NCBI GenBank assembly: GCA_016800925.1
Contig: JABCPU010000299.1
Location: 19,648-83,647 of the forward strand
Origin: Suillus spraguei
Lineage: Eukaryota; Basidiomycota; Agaricomycetes; Boletales; Suillaceae
DNA: 64,000 nucleotides
Reading direction: 5' to 3'
Positions 24,275 to 35,311 of the stretch are shown in pieces. Numbering within the stretch: the stretch's first letter is position 1; each line of letters begins with the position of its first letter. The position numbers and the translations under genes are program-made. A model generated the notes under the pieces. The model made no database searches, was not told the origin of the DNA, and was given only the letters and a program-made list of their open reading frames with translations.

Positions 24275-25478
24275 CTAAAGCAAAAGACTAGGTGTATATA
24301 TCTTGAGGGAGTTGATTTCCCAATAGGCTTCGGCAAACTCGTCAGGGTGGTTGTCAACAACTGCAATAATCACGTATCAGGATTGTGAGGGATGAACAAA
24401 ACGAGGGAGGCTTACAGCTCTTGCAGGTAGAGGCTTTCGCTGCACATGTAGATGCATTCCACACCGACTCGGACCCAGCCCAGTCGCCCTGCGAGATTGA
24501 TGGGCAGGTCATAACGACGTCACGGCCCAGTATAAAAAGGACACTCACGCAGAATGTCAAATCAAATACAATGCTATGTGCATCGAAGTGTTTGGAGTAG
24601 TCGCAGTTTTTATCCGTCGGGAAGTACGCATCAGGTGTTGATAGAAGTACCAAGTCCAGGAGGGGCTCGCCATCGAGAAGCAGCAAGCTGTCGCGGGTGA
24701 TGAACCAGACTGAGATGCCATTCGTACTGCTTTTTTCCATGATATAAAAGCCACCGCCCATTGCATTGAAGCTTGCTCCGTAAGAATCCTGCCCAAAAGA
24801 GACACCACAACCCTGGTTGGAGTTTACGGATGCGTCGCACGAAGTGGACTCTGTGGACCTAAAAACCAACTTAAGCGGATGATACGGATAAACGATTATA
24901 GAATATCGAACCCTTTCTGTGATCGAACCTCCGACATGATGCAATTCGGGGTGGTGTGGAGCGAGGCAAGATTTTGTTGACCGAGGTTGACGCCTTCGAT
25001 GATATCAATTTCGCCACCGTTAGGCCAGGGCCCTTTCTCACTCAATGTCCACCACGCAGGCCACGTCGCACAGCCCTCGGGCATGTGTGATAAGTCGAGG
25101 ACGCACAAGGCGTCATCATAGGCACCTAGCGACTGTATGCGTACACTGTCTCGCCCGCGGGCAGATTTTGCAACTTTCTTCGTGTCGTCAGCACGCATGA
25201 TAAACTTGGAGTCCGAAACTGCGAAAATTGAACAAATAAATTGTGTGCGTAAAGAGATACATACCGAAAGTCAGATTATCCTTGAGAGCGGTAGCTTTGT
25301 CGACATAGTTGACACGGCCGTTCGTCGGATCGTCCGCTGTCTCCCAGGAAAAATTACCTAGAAAGTCATAACCAACATGTGAGACGATCAAAGTGTAGGC
25401 CAATGATGGGAGCAGTGACCGGGCGTTGACCACCACCAGGGAAGCGAATGCGAGTATGGCACATCTAGTATACATCAT
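24275..25478 (-). CDS. GH16 family endo-beta-glucanase, secreted
   Basis: Five exons (25478-25265, 25218-24912, 24858-24549, 24488-24416, 24360-24275) join in frame into 329 codons; introns are 46-60 bp. A signal peptide MMYTRCAILAFASLVVVNA leads. The substrate-cleft core of GH16 is clear: DPTNGRVNYVD, then NGGEIDIIEGVN with the catalytic Glu pair in ExDxxE, then CDASVNSNQGCG, TPDAYFP, FDLTFC, GDWAG and AYWEINSLKIY. The enzyme should cut beta-1,3 or mixed-linked glucan in fungal or plant walls outside the cell. One stretch (WFITRDSLLLLDGEPLL, about 24630-24690) fits the family better in a different frame (HHPRQLAASRW), which suggests two compensating indels or a locally diverged loop. The frame stays open, so the gene is probably still coding. 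Confidence 0.9.
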
Positions 25479-28440
25479 TGGTAAAGAAAGGACAGGATCT
25501 GGTTGTCCTGACTTAGAGACAGCGGAAAGGATGCAAAGGGCCTGACGGGAGTTAGAGGGTTGAAAAACTGACCTGGTCCTGATGTAAATGTCACGACCAA
25601 CGACTGAGCATGGGTCAGTGCCAATGGTATTCAGGCTATGCAGCAGCTTCTGAGGAATAGTGACATCATCAAAGGCATTCTGTCAGTTGAGACTGACATG
25701 AAACATAAGTGATGGCGGTCAAGGTCGCGGACTGATAGACAGCCTGAGCTTGACTCTTCTAACGCCAGAAATCAACTCGAGCAGATAATAATCGGTGCAG
25801 CTGCCAGACTGTCGGGTGTAGTACGCACGAACGCCATCGAAGCAAAAAGGCTTTATATGCAACCTTGCGGAAGGTCTATAACTTTGGTAAACAGGATATA
25901 TACTACGCGTTTCTGAATTTCAGGTGCATTCAAAATTATGTAATAGAAATTCCCACATGAGCGCCGAAGAGTTAACCAAGACAATGAAAATATACACGTG
26001 ACAAAAGCCTTAAGCTCGCACCTATTCCATATCGACAATGTTCAGTGCCAGACTCTTTTCTCATGCCTAAAACGACGGGAAGTGGGTATTATCATAAAAG
26101 CATAGACATGATGGGAGTAGACGAGAAATTATTGGAAGATAAGACAGATACACTAGTCATCATGGATAACACGGAGCGGACCGCATGTAAAACTTCGCCA
26201 GGCCTGGCATATGATGTGGTCGGTGCATGTCATCGCAGAACGGATGAAAAACAGCCTCCGATATCAGGCCCTCCGAACTTACATCTTCAGTTCACAACTC
26301 ACGATTTTCCCTGTTATGCAGTGTGCGGCGTGTGTCACAATCACGCAAGTGCCACCCTTCACCGTAACATGGTTCGTTGTGTTGTGTTGTGTGCCACGTA
26401 CACATTCAAGTAATGTTCAAACCGTGTCCACGAAGACACATTGAAAGGTTGGCTGAAAAGCGTTAGCTGACGGTTGAACAGGGCTCGTGTAGCAAGCGGA
26501 CGCCTCTCCTTTCAAACTACCAATTTCTGGCAAGCCATGGAGGAGTGCCACCGAAAAACCTCCGTCGTACTGCACACAAGTCCAAATCAAGAATCGCCTC
26601 CCTCGCAAATTATTTCTGCCCCTGCCCTCGAACCTTGACGTATACATCCGAGTCAATTAACTTCGGATGCAGCACGATTCTGCATGAAGATCTACCAGAT
26701 CGCATAGTTCCTGGTTTCGATGATCAAGCCACTAATGATCGCATTCGAGGTGCAAAAACTCTTCGCGTCAAAGACACAAGCCCTCTTAGTTCATCCAGCT
26801 TGGATTCGGTCTCTTTCACCTTTGTCTCAACCTCGTCTGGGCTCTTTTGTACGTTCATCGGGGATCTGTCAGTCGACTTGGCAGCCTCTCGTATTTCTTC
26901 GCGCTACTCGATTGAACATTAACATTAACAAGGCTTGCAAAACATGTCACTAATCAAGACAAAACGACTGGTCGAAGCACACTTCGTGTCACATGACCAT
27001 TGCCTGATGCTATTGCTGCTACCAACTATGACCTCCATCTCTTTCCGCCACTTCTTAGAGTCGTTACACACGGTAACTCCGCGTGCAGATACTTTCATTC
27101 TTTCGCTACTCACGCCCCGCCGTCTTAGTATGTTATGAAACAATAGCAGATAACTTACTTGTTATAATAGACAGAAAGAAACTCTGGCTTGATAAGGTCA
27201 AAATTATTAAACATATGGTATAACCGATGAATTCCAGTAATAACAGACTCCTCACCGGCGCAGGATAGTAATGCACACTGTTCTACGCTGTTGAGAAGTC
27301 TGTTTAAGGGACAGGATTGTTGGAGGCAGGTACACTGGGGGTGAAGTAGGAAGGGTAGCAGTGGACGAAGACGAAGCGATGGTAGAAGAAGAAGACGGAG
27401 CGGTGGTAGAAGAAGACGATGAAGCAGTAGTAGAAGAAGAAGCAGAAGAGGCGATATTGAAAATGGAAGCGTGTATTTTGGCGAGTTTGGTAGGGGAGAT
27501 GTTGGTGAGAGGGAGATCATAGCGTTGATGTTCGTGTTGGTGGAGCTGGGGTTGGAGGAGGGCCTGTGGATTGTGTGGATGATGGGGTAGGTTGAAGGAG
27601 GACGGAGGCATTAGTATTGGCGAAATTAGCATTTGAGAATATATCAGGGGGAATGGAGGGAACAGGGATGAGTGGCTCATCGTTGTCAACATTAATTAAT
27701 TTCGCCTTTGTTGCGACGGGCAAGGTGATTGTCGTTCATTTCTTGCCGTGATAGCCACATTTTCCGCGATGATCTGGTCACGGGTGCAGGTAGTTCTGCC
27801 AGCAGGAGAGTTAGAAGAAGTCATATTTACAACGAACTGACGCAGGTGGAGAAATGCTGAACAGTATGGACAAAAAACTCGTGCTGTGAACTGGGAGGTG
27901 AGGCAAAAAGAACCTGAGGATCTTTTCGAATATTGCGCGCATATATACCAGTGCGCATGGACGTGATCTATGTTGGCAATTATACTTCTTCTTCCAGTTT
28001 CTTCCTATCTAGACAACACATGCTACACGCATCATATCATTTTGTTGCATGTATTACCCGTCTCGTTATCTCTCAACATCATGTGCTACGTACTACACAG
28101 TTTCACCTTCGACCCTCAGCTACAGATCCGTGCTGTTTATCAATAGTGTCGTCGCGTCATAAACACCTCGCCATTGTCCTGACATCACGCCGAGGTGATT
28201 AGTCTCATAGTTCGTATTGTTGATACTCTCTTGTTGACTTGTATGCCTAAATTTGCGTTCTAGGCTCTTTAATCCAAGCAAGTGCAAGAGATTACAAAGC
28301 CCTAGCTCAATGTATTGTTGGCTCGCGGGCTCGCCTACTCGTCGAGCGTCCATCTTTACTGGCAGAGGGGCTGATATTCGCATTGCCTTAAATATGGACT
28401 CCCCCGCCAGCAAAGATCCCATCAAAGGGGTTTGAAAGAT
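25479..28440. other. no intact gene recognised
   Basis: This includes the GH16 promoter side. Short frames exist on both strands (for example plus 26545-26922, minus 27517-27723), but none shows a known motif. A purine-rich block at about 27357-27460 is a degenerate GAA/GAC run. Minus frames over it are Ser/Pro-rich and plus frames Glu/Asp-rich, so they are probably compositional. Confidence 0.35.
27357..27460. repeat. low-complexity purine-rich (GAA/GAC/GTA) tract
   Basis: Imperfect repeats of GAAGAAGACG and GTAGAAGAAG dominate. Read on the plus strand it would give an acidic run, on the minus strand a Ser-rich one. It is a microsatellite-like tract. Confidence 0.7.
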
Positions 28441-29136
28441 GGGACGATATAAACTGTTGTGTCACTCACCTATACTACTGATAGCGCTGCCATGGTCCGG
28501 TTCAGCGAGGGATGAGGCAGAACCATAAACCGAACCTGTGTCAGGTCCAGGGTATATTGTCAAACACAGAACTAGTGGACCAAACGGTTCAGAATGGTCA
28601 CGTCCGGTTCTCTCAATGTTCAAATTGAACGTGAACTGGACCAAATGATAGATCATATTTCCAAAAATAAGACAGTGAAATTCTACACTCATCTGCAAGG
28701 ATCTCTGACAGTTTAGCCATTGCAGCTGACTTCTCCTCTGAAACTGCTGCAATGTGACCATACTTGTATGCCGCCTTAAGGAGTTGTGCTGCAGAAAAGG
28801 TGGATGGCAGAGCGCTTGCCATCACTTACCACTGAGAGCTGAGCTCACTGGCGTGCGTCTGACGGAATTGGAAGTTGCTTACTATTGACATTTCGTGCAT
28901 CCCTCAAAAACAACACTTTTCCTACTACAAAATGTTCAAACTACTACATCTATTTAAAATAATAATACACAAGAACGTCTTATGAGCTTAGACAGATGCA
29001 TTTGGACAAGAAACAAGAGAGATAAATGTTTGGTTGTGACAAAGGCTTTTGTCACTTCCATTATCACCTGCCGTCCACTGCCGCAGCGGAGTTTTAACTC
29101 AACGCGTTAGTGGCAACGCGTCTACTCGCTGCACGG
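28441..29136. other. no gene recognised
   Basis: A minus frame at 28613-28825 (70 codons, with AKLSEILADECRISLSYF) lies head to head with the transposase relic at 29137. It may be part of the same dead element, but I recognise nothing in it. Confidence 0.3.
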
Positions 29137-29352
29137 ATGGCGCGCACTCGAGTCGGTGGGAAGCAGAAAGGTCCCCGAGATTCCACCAAAGAAGCTCGCA
29201 TTCAGGCTGCCATCCGTGATACCTCGACTGGTGTTCATGCCAGTTTTCGCAGTGCTGCCATAGCTCACAATGTAAGCACTCCCTCAACAATTTTGTTGCA
29301 ACTCAACAACCACCCCTGTTGTATCACAGCCATTGCTGTCTGGGCATCCTAA
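29137..29352 (+). pseudogene. pogo-like DDE transposase N-terminus (psq-type HTH), fragment
   Basis: The frame starts MARTRVGGKQKGPRDSTKEA and continues ARIQAAIRDTSTGVHASFR then AAIAHNVS. This is the pattern of the helix-turn-helix that opens pogo-type transposases in basidiomycetes. The catalytic domain is absent and the frame degrades after the HTH. It lies just left of element copy B. Confidence 0.5.
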
Positions 29353-30186
29353 TAGTCACAGTTCATATTAATCCGGCAATCCGCAATACATATTCAATTC
29401 GATTTGCCGATTTGCCGCGACGTATTTTGAAATCCGAACAATGTTTGTTCTGATCTTGAACTATTTGTTGGTAGACCTCAAGTTGAATATAATTTTGTGT
29501 CACAAAAAGTCACAAGTGCGGTTACTTGGTAATGGTCGGACTCGCGCCAATCCCGACCCCGGAGCTCCGTGTGTTGAGTTAGTGATGAATTCCGGCACGG
29601 CTTCAAAGGTTCTATCTTAGACGCGGGTCACACGGTATACAATCTCGCTGTCAGTTCAGTTACGTTGGCAAAGGGAAGCAGCGTGAGCACGTTATTAACC
29701 AATACACTTGTCCCACAGACAAAGAATTGTGAAGCTCAGAGCCTGCAGGCCTTGCGATTTGACCGAGAACCTATCAATTCACGAACCCCGTGAAGCTGCT
29801 CAGGAATACATGAAGAAACAACTAACGGAGGCTAAGTTGAAGTTTGCGAGTCAGTTCATAGATATCCAAGGCAGTGTAACACCAAGGAAGCTTCACCGGC
29901 TATGTGATCTACTGCAATCAAGGTAGTGAGAGGACTCAGAGGAGGGGGTTTACGCAGAGCACAATATAATTAGTGTTTCGAACGTGTCCGAAGGCACGAC
30001 TCGCCATGGAGTAAATATCAATGTTACATCAACAATTTGCACAGCATCAGGGGAACGTAATTCACTACAGAGTGCTGCGGAGTGCTACGGAGCACTCCGT
30101 AGCACCGCTGATGAGGGGCTAAGACCAGTTAAGATGGACCTCTAAGGAAACCATCCATGAGTGGATGTCAAGGTGTGTTCCGATAA

Positions 30187-30862
30187 TAAAAAAAGCTGTC
30201 ACCAGCAGGTTTTGAACCTACACAGGAAAGAGAAACAGATTTTGATTCTGTTGTGGTAACCATCAGGCTAAGACTAGTTACAATAAACGGCCAAAGAAAC
30301 CATCACGGGTGAATATCAAGGTGTGTTCCGATCGAAAAAACCTTGTCATCGGCAGGTTTCGAACCCAGTCCAAGAGAAACAGATTTGTATTCTGTCCTGG
30401 CAACCACCAGGCTAACACCAGCTACAGTGAACTTTCAAAGAAACCGTCCACGAGTGAACATCAAAGTGTGTTCTGATAGAAAAAACCTCAGGTTTTGAAC
30501 CCACACAGTTCAAGATAAACAGATTTTGATTCTGTTGTGGCAACCGCCTAGCTAAGACCAGTTACGATTAACTTCTAAAGAAGCCATCCATGAGTGAATG
30601 TCAAGGTGTGTTTCGATAGAAAAAAACCTTGTCGTCGACAGGTTTCAAACCTGCACAGTCCAAGAGAAACAGATTTTCATTCTGTTGTGGCAACCACCTG
30701 ACTAAGACCAGCTGCGGTGAACTTCTGAAGAAACCGTCCATGAATGAATGTCAAAGTGCGTTCTGATAGAAAAAAACCGTAGTTCAGCAGGTTTCGAACC
30801 CGCGTAGTCCAAGAGAAACAGATTTCGATTCTGTTGTGGTAACCACACTAGCCAGGCTAAAG
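30187..30862 (-). repeat. five tandem tRNA-like units, array B
   Basis: Units are spaced 140-150 bp, with core positions at 30238, 30382, 30522, 30672 and 30821. Structure is as in array A: A-box-like TAGCCTGG, anticodon-like stem ACAGA/TCTGT, long variable arm, GGTTCGAA-type T arm, then a T run. The loop triplet differs between units: CAA in units 1 and 3, ACA in 2, GAA in 4 and CGA in 5. Unit 5 has the best T arm (GCGGGTTCGAA). The arrays are probably non-functional as tRNAs. Confidence 0.7.
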
Positions 30863-31247
30863 ACTTTATCTCCCACTTCACGACTCATCCTAAGTTGAAA
30901 ACCTATGGGGCCCCTGATTGACACTGCCCGAAAAGATGACATGGACAGTAAAGTTCGAGTCTGAACGTCTACGAGACAATAGACTTGCCCCGACGAGGGA
31001 CGAAGACTAAGATAATTCTAATTCACCATCATTAGCAGCAAGTTCAATGTGATTGACATTACCACTAAGTATATACGGAGTTTCTGGAAACACAGAAGGA
31101 AATGAGCAGATACTAGAAAACGAGGACAGTGAAACACTGTCACCACCTTGAAGGCCAGACATGGAGGATGGGAGACGGGAGTCTCATCTTCCCACAAAAC
31201 GGTGGTCACGCAGCAATGCAATTCATCCCAAACATAACATCGAGACC

Positions 31248-32330
31248 TCACGCGACCTCGAACTCGACATCGGTAGTGAGAGCACGGCAATAAATCACTG
31301 AGGCCATGGGGATTTCAGCGAAACGCGAACTTGGGCCTAAATGGCTGAACAACGCGAACGAGCAATTGAAGAAGACGAGAGAAGAATACCATTCAAGGAC
31401 AAGAGCAACAGACGCAGGAATACAATCGATTTGAATGATGTCCCAGTGGTAAAACACGATATAACCCACTTCCTTATGGTAGCGGGAATAAATCTACATG
31501 ACACATTAGCACAGGGTGTTCAAAAACCAATGCAAGCACTTACCTTACTAGGAAGGTTCTGAGAAGTGGAAGCCTTAGCCTTGGAAGTAGAGCACGGTAG
31601 TCTGGCTTTCCATAGAGTAGCAGTCTTCGTACGAATCTCTGCTCTCTTCTGCACACAACGGGGGCAACAAGGGTCACTACAGATACGGACAGAGTTTGCC
31701 AGCCGTCATGATAATATTGATCGTCGTAATGAGACCATACATGATTGTCATGCTGTCTCAAAGCCATATGGGATGCGGTAGAAGGAGAAAAGACAGTGGG
31801 AATATACTTCAGGCTAGATCAAAATGTCTGTTAAAATTATACCAACTGTCGATAGTAGGAATGCGCGCAGGACCAGATGTCAACTTCACGGTGACCTCAT
31901 TGTGATTGGAAACAAAACGCAGCACAATGCAGTCATGCAGAAAAGACGATAGCACGGGGAAATCTCGACTCATCGTTAACATAAATAACAGTAGGAATAT
32001 CAGTGAAGGGTCCAATGACTTGATAACAACTAAGGGCACAGTCGATGATTAAGATAAACATACGCAGTGAGAAACACAACACCAACTACTGTCATAGCGG
32101 GAATGAAGCACTGCGCAGCCTGAGTGAGTCGCATATCCTGGAGAGTAAGGGCTGCTCAGTGAGCTCAGGGAAGGAATCTGAAGGATAGATTCATTCGCCA
32201 CTAATGTTGTGATATTAGTAGTAATGCTCGCCAGCAGCTGCGGATCTACCTCAGTGAGCACGGCGCGCAGAGTCGCCGCAGACTGGCGTAGAACTGATTT
32301 GTGATTCGTGACAGGACCATAGGTGCCGAT
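31248..32330 (-). pseudogene. relic of the same membrane protein gene inside element copy B
   Basis: The fragments match those of copy A: LRAVLTEVDPQLLASI and ITTLVANESILQIP at about 32180-32280, then LLLFMLTMSRDFPVLSSFL and CIVLRFVSNHNEVTVKL at about 31870-31990. Frames change between them by introns or indels. The family is not recognised. Confidence 0.4.
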
Positions 32331-32395
32331 AAAGTTAAACATTGGTCGGACTTTAAAATAAGTTGCGGCATATCGGCAAATCGAATCGTCCACCA

Positions 32396-32830
32396 TACTT
32401 CAATTGCCCATCAATTTTTGCAAACATCCTAACGAACGACCAGGTAGAAATGTTGAGACAGTGATGCATTAATCTCACAAAAAAGGTGGAAGAAAGACGT
32501 GCAAGTGTAGGGGAAAAAAACGACTCCACCAGGTGGGCAATGCCGGGTCACCGTTAAATTCTAATCGCATATTTCTCCAGTGAATTCGTTCGACTTGTTT
32601 ACGACTATTTCATGAATAGGTAACGGAAACATACAGATCAAGGCAAGTAATTCTAGGATGTATAAGTAGGAAGATACAGTATAAATCATGAAAGCTACAG
32701 AGAACAAAACATAGAAAGCTTGGTGTAATGAGCTCACGAGATAGAATAAACTGATAAAAAATCCTAGTATGACATCGATAGTCGTGAAATCAAGATCTGA
32801 AAAATCAAGAAGAAATCAAGATAAATACAC
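32396..32830. other. intergenic 3' flank of RAD21, nothing seen
   Basis: AT-rich, without frames of note. It separates element copy B from the RAD21 stop at 32831. Confidence 0.5.
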
Positions 32831-35115
32831 TTAGGATGCTGTGGCAGATGCAATAGATGGTGCGACGGATCCGTGCCGCTGGCGTTCCCATAATTTGTCC
32901 TTTGCACGGACTTCGATATTCTCAAAGGCAGCGCTCTGCGACAATTTTACGCAGTCCCGCGTCCCGAGGACAAGAAGCTCAAAGAAGAATGCAGATGCAG
33001 CACGCCGAGAAGCTTTCTCTGTCATCCTGCGGAAGCTCATAACGTGTTCCTCGTCATCCTCGCGGTCTTCGGGTTTCAGCTCCTTGCGAATGATGCCGAG
33101 CGCTTTTACTGTATTTTTGCTATATCCTGTGCCTTCACCATCACCAGCAGCCTCCTGAGCCTGAGTGGGCGAGGGCCGCACATCGAAAGACGCGATTGGA
33201 CATGTAAGATCGGCATAGGTCTCTTCACCTTCACCATCGACGGCTGGCGTGGACGATCGACTTTGTTCAGTTGCGGCACTTTTGTTTGGTTCCAGTCCCA
33301 AATCGTCATGTGCTACCGGAAATTCGCCACCAACGTCCATCTGAAATTCGTCCATACCGCCCGTCATGTCGCCAAAGTCAAAGCCACCGTCAGGAGCTAT
33401 ACTGGCACGACCGCCAAGAGCTTCGCTAGCAAGTGCAATGCTCGGAGCAATACTGGCGTCTCGCCGAGCTTGTTCGACTTGCTCGTCCTCATGTATGCTC
33501 CCCTCAACCCTAGGCTTTTTCCTCCCTGCCTTGTCAGGGGACGCACCCCTCTTTTTCGATGGAAGGCCAGTTTGTAGAGGACGCATGAACAACTCGGATA
33601 GTTCAGGTGCTAGTCCAGGGGGACCCGCGAGGAAGAAAGCGCCCTCTGGCGTAACCTTGGTGGGCAGAAAGTAGGCAAGGGGATCCTCGCGGATCTCCAT
33701 GAGCCGCATTACCATTGCGGAACGAGGGAGAGATGGATGTTCTGCAAGGATATCACTGACATCCTTAACAACAGGCGCGCCTAGACCACGACCAGCTCTA
33801 GCTCCGGGGCCATCAGTGAGCTCAGTAACAGCATCGATGATTTGCTTCTTTTCTTTAGGCTTGCGCTTGGCTTTTACAGCGGCTACATGATCGTCAGCTA
33901 ATTCTTGTGCAGCTGCTTTTGGTGTGAGGAGAAAGTCAGGCGGCGGCGTTTGCGGAGGCTCAGTGAGTGGAGAGGCTATTTACTGAATGTCAAAAAATGC
34001 AAGCGGAAAACATAAGGCACAGCGTACACATTCGAGAAGGAGACCTGGTTTGTTCGGGAGTTTTTTCACGATCATCGCTCAAGGGGCGGTCTCCGAAATC
34101 GATACCCAAGTCAATGTCCATACCTCCCGTGTCTGGACCAAAACTCATGTCCACATCCATGTCGGCGCCAAACGGATGTTCGGAAGGTTCTCTACTTCTG
34201 TTCGAGAAGAAATCTTCACCCTCTCCACCTTTTCCCATCATTCTAGAGTCTAACGACTCTCTGATACTTCGTGGAGTCGGGGCATCACGACCAACTTCTA
34301 CGCTCCCGTCGATAACACTGACAGGTCCGTCTCCAAAGTCAAGACCAAGATCAAGCTCCCCAAAGTCCTGTGAACCGATACCATCTGATGGACCAAGATC
34401 AAAACCGTAGCCAGGATCGTCAAGGTCAAATTGCAGATCGTCGGCGGTTTGAAGGGTAATATCCGCCTGCCGTGCAACATGATGGCCCTGAGGTTCAGCA
34501 ATACGGTCCTCAAAATCGATGTCCCTGGCTCAGCACATTAGCCAGGGGGATAAGAGGCGAAAGGACGCATGAAAATCTCACCAATTGATATCTGGGAGCA
34601 AAACATCCAGGTCAAGATTCCCGGTTTGAAGTGTAATGGCATTGCGGTTGACCGCCAGTTGATCTTCCGTCATATCAACAACACCTGGGCGGAATGCCTG
34701 GAATGAGGTTAAAATTTACGTGATACCAAAAGTATAAGACATCACCATCTTGATCTTCAGAAGTGCTTCGTTGCAATCATCCAATAGATATTTAGCTTTG
34801 CGACTGTAAATTCGAACAACACCGAGCAATAACTGCCCGCTTAGACGCAGTGCCATGACTTCAACCTCCTGTCCCATGATGGCGTCTGGGATGAGCGCAA
34901 AGTGTCACTTAACGCATCAGATGAATATCAGATAACGACGTACCCGCTGCCTGCTCAATGTCCGTCTGTAGTGTCTGTGTTTTGGAGAGTTTTCTCTCCA
35001 TATGCGCGGCCAGCCATACTTTGGCCAGTGGCCCACGGCGCGATAAAATAGCTTCTGAGTAAAACTGTTCCGGGGTAAGCCACTTATAGTTGCAGCAGTA
35101 AACTATACGCACCAT
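32831..35115 (-). CDS. RAD21: cohesin kleisin subunit RAD21/SCC1/MCD1
   Basis: This is the kleisin that closes the Smc1-Smc3 cohesin ring in the nucleus and is cut by separase at anaphase. Six exons join in frame to 673 codons. Exon 1 is only the ATG at 35113-35115; exon 2 runs 35064-34944; then 34885-34746, 34697-34582, 34524-34028 and 33975-32831. Introns are 48-58 bp. The N-terminal kleisin domain reads [20 protein letters not shown] and [16 protein letters not shown], then [20 protein letters not shown] and [14 protein letters not shown]. The acidic middle contains repeated DLDFG-like motifs. The C-terminal winged helix reads [17 protein letters not shown] and [14 protein letters not shown]. 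All domains are present with no break. The initiator Met in its own mini-exon fits because the frame before FYSEA lacks a usable Met. Confidence 0.95.
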
Positions 35116-35311
35116 GATAATCCGAGCTTTAGATGATATACAAGAAATGAAAAAAGACGGTGTTGACCAGGCACCCGGTCACGGTTTATGTAGTTGAACA
35201 ACTTGGCCAGGCGGTGGCTGTGTCACAGTGAAAGGTTATTGAACTGTGTTTGGCCCATTGACCTTTTACAGGTTTTTGTGAAAGTGGAATCCGGACTGGC
35301 CAAAGTCCACG
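35116..35311. promoter_or_regulatory. bidirectional intergenic region, RAD21 / PPR gene
   Basis: About 196 bp separate the divergent start codons of RAD21 (minus) and the PPR gene (plus). Both promoters must fit here or overlap the first exons. No clear TATA element is present, as is usual for housekeeping genes. Confidence 0.6.

Larger units (their letters stand above)
29395..32395. mobile_element. inverted-repeat-flanked element with tRNA-like array, copy B
   Basis: The left end (ATTCGATTTGCCGATTTGCC, then AATCCGAACAATGTTTG) is mirrored on the right by AACATTGGTCGGACTTTA and ATATCGGCAAATCGAAT, giving inverted repeats of about 50 bp. The interior is collinear with copy A at high identity. 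B lacks the 415-base insertion of A, and it has an extra 70-80 bases at about 30045-30115 holding the palindrome GTGCTACGGAG/CTCCGTAGCAC. No transposase and no obvious target duplication were seen. Confidence 0.7.

Noticed and set aside
27252..27692. Ser/Pro-rich minus frames as a Gag-like or secreted protein
   Set aside because: They lie over a purine-rich microsatellite tract, with competing frames and no motif.
33044..33577. Plus-strand 177-codon frame
   Set aside because: It lies wholly within the last RAD21 exon on the other strand.
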